From CAZGUX01 sp046160045 (GTDB lineage Bacteria; Acidobacteriota; Terriglobia; Bryobacterales; Bryobacteraceae): 64,000 bases of DNA. Where the stretch lies: contig JBJXGR010000037.1 in the NCBI GenBank assembly GCA_046160045.1, forward strand, positions 1-64,000. The letters run 5' to 3'. The position numbers were made by a program, and so were the translations under genes. Shown one piece after another: positions 61,165 to 64,000 of the stretch (positions are counted from its first letter, which is position 1; each line of letters starts with the position of its first letter). The notes below the pieces were generated by a model, which was given only the letters and a program-made list of their open reading frames with translations, made no database searches and was not told the DNA's origin.

Positions 61165-63125
61165 CAGTTATGTCCTGCCGGGCGAAGAACCATCACCGGC
61201 AAATCGCCGATGACGATCGAAGGCCCCGGTTTCCCCTTCACGTACGAGCGCGCACTCACCCGCGCTAGAACAGGCATCTTCGTCGCGGGCGCGTCCTCCT
61301 TTGCTTCCAGAACAATCGTCAGATTCTGGCTGCTGGGGTAGTAGCGCTCCGGCTTCTGAACGGCGGGACCGCTGAAGCGCGAGGCCAGACTCGGGTTGCT
61401 CGATCCGGAGATCGCGGCGACTCCCGGCGGGAGACCTTCGATGTGAATCGAAACAAGATTCGACGGGTGATAAAACCCCTCCTCGTGGTCAACGGTCACA
61501 TTCAGTTTCCTTGCCTCGCCCGCCGGGAGGTTCACGCGCCACGGATCAAGCCTGCCGTCTTCGTTTGACCTCGTCCTCGTCTCCACCACGATGTCTCCGA
61601 TATGCGGAATCTGGGGTCGCACGATGACCCGGTACCGGAACGCCGCATTCCCGCCGCGATGCGTGATGTCCCGGATCTTCAGATAGTAGTCGCCTTCCTG
61701 CTCAAACGTCGCCACCACTTTGGGCTCGACCGAGATCAGGTATGCCGCCTTGGAATCCCGGTATTTCGGAGCCCGTGCGACATTCGTCAGGAACTCCGTT
61801 CCCTTTGCGTCCAGCACCTCCAGGCGCGGGTTGAACTCGGGCGGAGCCGCGTCCGGAGTTTCAATCTCAAAGGCCAGTTTCTGTCCCTGCCGTGTCTTGA
61901 ACCGGAAGGTATCGACATCCCCCGCGTGATCGATCGCCCCTTCGACGACGACCGGAAGCGAAACCGGCAGAGCCTGCGCCTCGATATCGTTTGGTTCCCT
62001 TTCCGCCGCCGCGGTGGTGGCGGCGTCCGGACTGGCCGCTTCGGAGCCGGTCTTCACGGCCGTCGCGGCCACCGCCGCATCGCCGGAACTCGCGGCCACA
62101 ACCGGCTCCGAAGCGGCCTGCGGGACCGTCCTTGTCCGAACGATCTCCGCGCGGCTCGCCCCCAGCTTTCGCGTGAAATCCCGCTCCCTCCAGAGCTGTT
62201 GTACCCAGAATTTCGGAGGCACGGCCTTCTCCGCCTCGGCCATTCGAAGCTGGTAGATGTTCTCCGTCCCGCCTTTCCCGTAGAGCGATCCGACCTCCAG
62301 GTAGTAGCGCCCGGACTCGACGAATCGATGCCGCAGAGTCACCCACGTGCCCGTGCGGTCTCTGGGGTCTGTGTTGACGATGACGTTCTCTCCCCTCAGT
62401 TGATCGGTGAACGCGATCCGCTCGGCTCTCTCCTGGTTAAACCAACTGGGCGTCAGCTTGTAGAGCGTCAACTGCGGGTGAAATCCGGTGGCGGCCGCTT
62501 CCCGGCTGGCGATCACATCGAACGCTGTTTCCTGGCCTTTCGCCGCTTCAAAGACGTAGTAGTCCGTTTCACCCGGCTTTTCGATGCGGCCGTTGACGAC
62601 CACGGGGAAACGGACCGCCTGCGCGTTCTTCGGGAACTCATGAGCCTCCCCGGACTCCGATACCACCGGCACGTCATACATCCGCAATTGAACCGCATTC
62701 GAAACGCCTCGCGTCGAAACAAGGCGCAGGAAATGAATGCCCGTCTCGGCCGATGGCTCCGTTTCGACTTGAATCGCGACTCTGTACTCTCGCTCGCTCT
62801 TTTTCTTCTGCCCCGCGCCCTCGGGTGGCTTCACCTCTTCAACTTTCCGGACGACGCCTTTGATCCCTGGCTTTGAAAACCAAACAGCATAAGTCCCGTC
62901 CAGGTTCCTACCCGTGATTTCCGCCAGCCCCACGGTGGACTTCTGTCTTGCCTGAGGAAACAGAGAAACCACTTCCGGTTCCGGCGGATTCGGGTCGGTT
63001 GCATCTTGCGCGGCGGTATGGCTAGACAAGATGAGCAAGAGGAGCGCTGTTCGGCAGGGACGGCGGCTCCGGACTGCCGCAACAGGGCTCTTACATAGCT
63101 GGGTGAACCGTGTCTTCACTTTCAC
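61164..63125 (-). CDS. Exported protein with pre-peptidase C-terminal (PPC) domains
   Basis: 653 residues from GTG at 63125 (a GTG two codons later is equally plausible). A leader (PCRTALLLLILSSHTAAQ) precedes an IPT/TIG-like strand pair (AEITGRNLDGTYAVWF) and two PPC-type domains, each with 'E-x-N-D/E-x-x-Q' then 'G-x-I-x-x-x-G-D-x-D-x-F/Y' patterns: RIEKPGETDYYVFEAAKGQE and AIDHAGDVDTFRFKTRQGQK. An Ala-rich linker (345-390) separates them. It starts the operon continued by the PSCyt and DUF1501 genes and likely provides surface binding for them. Confidence 0.8.
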   Translation of the reverse strand: MKVKTRFTQLCKSPVAAVRSRRPCRTALLLLILSSHTAAQDATDPNPPEPEVVSLFPQARQKSTVGLAEITGRNLDGTYAVWFSKPGIKGVVRKVEEVKPPEGAGQKKKSEREYRVAIQVETEPSAETGIHFLRLVSTRGVSNAVQLRMYDVPVVSESGEAHEFPKNAQAVRFPVVVNGRIEKPGETDYYVFEAAKGQETAFDVIASREAAATGFHPQLTLYKLTPSWFNQERAERIAFTDQLRGENVIVNTDPRDRTGTWVTLRHRFVESGRYYLEVGSLYGKGGTENIYQLRMAEAEKAVPPKFWVQQLWRERDFTRKLGASRAEIVRTRTVPQAASEPVVAASSGDAAVAATAVKTGSEAASPDAATTAAAEREPNDIEAQALPVSLPVVVEGAIDHAGDVDTFRFKTRQGQKLAFEIETPDAAPPEFNPRLEVLDAKGTEFLTNVARAPKYRDSKAAYLISVEPKVVATFEQEGDYYLKIRDITHRGGNAAFRYRVIVRPQIPHIGDIVVETRTRSNEDGRLDPWRVNLPAGEARKLNVTVDHEEGFYHPSNLVSIHIEGLPPGVAAISGSSNPSLASRFSGPAVQKPERYYPSSQNLTIVLEAKEDAPATKMPVLARVSARSYVKGKPGPSIVIGDLPVMVLRPAGHN

Positions 63126-63394
63126 CTTCCCTCATCTTTACACGATCGGATGTCACTGGTTAGAGTATCAATAGTTGGACTCGTGCGTTCATTCATCAGT
63201 TTAGATGGAGGTTCCAAGCGCCGCCCTGCGTTTTTTCCTGTCAGCCTGGATAATCTCTAGAATCGCGATCGTCATGCCCGCCGATGCGTACACGGGAATG
63301 GGAATCGGCGCAGCACGGCAATTCCATGAGGTGTAGAATCTCAGATCAGCGGCCCGTTCGAGCGGGGCGGACGTTTTTGAACGCGGAGGACACC
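63126..63394. promoter_or_regulatory. Divergent intergenic region
   Basis: 269 bp between the leftward PPC-led operon and the rightward cupin gene. It must hold both promoters. I see no clear operator or RNA element. Confidence 0.4.
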
Positions 63395-64000
63395 TTGCGG
63401 GGAATCGTGGACTTTTCTTTCTCATTGAAGGGGCGGACTGCATGCGCGCTCGCTGCATTTAGCCTTTTCGCCCTCCTGGCGCAGGGGGCCGACGAAGCCG
63501 GTACCCTTCGCGTGCTGAAGGTAACGGACGGTATCACCTTCCGGATGGGCGCCGTCACCGCGTACCGGATCGTTCATCCGGGCATGGGCGCCAAAAGGCT
63601 GACGCTGAACTACTCGACTTCCGAGCCCGGCCACGAGTTCGCCCAGCACGTCCACGATCAGTCTGACGATACCTTTCTTGTCCTCCAGGGCCAGATGGAT
63701 GTCCGGCAGGGAGACTCGCGCAAACCGGTCAGGGTGGGGCAGGCGGTGTTTGTCCCGGCGGGCCAGATTCACGGGACCATCACGACCGGCGCGGGCACGG
63801 TGTCGATCAGCTTTCAGTGTCCGCCGGACCTGGTGCTCTACACCGGCGCACGGGATTCGTCCCGTCCGGGCGCAGCGCCGCCCAAGGGGGTGATCACACC
63901 CGGTGCGGTCAAGATCCTGGACTTCGGCAATCGCAACGGCTTTTTCACCCACCCGGGCATGGGGTCGAAACGCGGCGCAGTGGCGCATCGCAAACTACGT
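63395..64000 (+). CDS. Exported cupin-domain protein (runs off right edge)
   Basis: Open from a TTG at 63395, five bases after GGAGG, to the window end: 202 residues without a stop. A signal segment (TACALAAFSLFALLAQG) precedes a cupin: HEFAQHVHDQSDDTFLVLQGQMDV has the first-motif histidines and glutamate-like D/E, and VFVPAGQIHGTI the second-motif histidine. After it comes VKILDFGNRNGFF, perhaps a second cupin or linker. Cupins bind metals and act as isomerases, dioxygenases or sensors; the substrate cannot be named. Divergent from the PPC gene. Confidence 0.75.
   Translation, partial: MRGIVDFSFSLKGRTACALAAFSLFALLAQGADEAGTLRVLKVTDGITFRMGAVTAYRIVHPGMGAKRLTLNYSTSEPGHEFAQHVHDQSDDTFLVLQGQMDVRQGDSRKPVRVGQAVFVPAGQIHGTITTGAGTVSISFQCPPDLVLYTGARDSSRPGAAPPKGVITPGAVKILDFGNRNGFFTHPGMGSKRGAVAHRKLR

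Overview
The window looks like chromosome from a GC-rich soil-type Acidobacteriota, most likely Bryobacterales/Solibacter-like. This is inferred from gene content: four very large Oar-like TonB-dependent receptors, a PPC / DUF1549-DUF1553 / DUF1501 operon, a CRTAC1 protein, many Tat-exported hydrolases, and short dispersed intergenic hairpins. No rRNA or complete tRNA is present, so the taxonomy is not proven.

Region 1 (1-3.5 kb) is a decayed accessory strip. The 3' end of an ISKra4-type transposase abuts a 5'-truncated DUF262 (GmrSD-like) gene, followed by an intact HEPN RNase gene (R-X4-H). Beyond about 750 bp of non-coding DNA with diverged repeats and a tRNA-3'-end-like fragment lies a toxin-antitoxin pair whose RelE/ParE toxin has one extra base, and then an aldo/keto reductase remnant.

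Region 2 (3.5-12 kb) carries sugar-acid type enzymes: an HpaI-family aldolase, an enolase-superfamily dehydratase/epimerase, an MFS transporter coupled to an unknown enzyme, and an AraC regulator. An Oar-like receptor and a co-transcribed Tat-exported glycosidase-like protein follow (10-15.4 kb).

Region 3 (15.6-29.3 kb) is almost entirely exported proteins: an oxidoreductase-like protein, a tandem pair of ConA-like plus Asp-box propellers, three TIM-barrel glycosidase-like proteins (two of them tandem duplicates), an amidohydrolase and a lactonase-family propeller.

Region 4 (29.3-50 kb) holds a second receptor (frameshifted), an MFS transporter, an aldo/keto reductase, a third receptor, a TPR/CRTAC1 pair, a sialidase-like protein, a 14-repeat FG-GAP protein, a second amidohydrolase, a creatininase-family protein and an aberrant PIG-L deacetylase.

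Region 5 (50-64 kb) has a fourth receptor with a strong terminator, then a three-gene run of exported proteins (methyltransferase-like, SUMF1-like, triple RidA). The PPC / DUF1549-DUF1553 / DUF1501 operon follows, and a secreted cupin runs off the right edge.

Taken together, regions 2-5 read as an extended uptake and degradation locus for complex, probably acidic or modified, glycans. The receptors import oligomers; secreted propellers and TIM barrels cleave them; MFS carriers bring monomers in; and lactonase, dehydratase, aldolase and reductase could form a non-phosphorylative sugar-acid route. This pathway reading is inference; individual family assignments are firmer.
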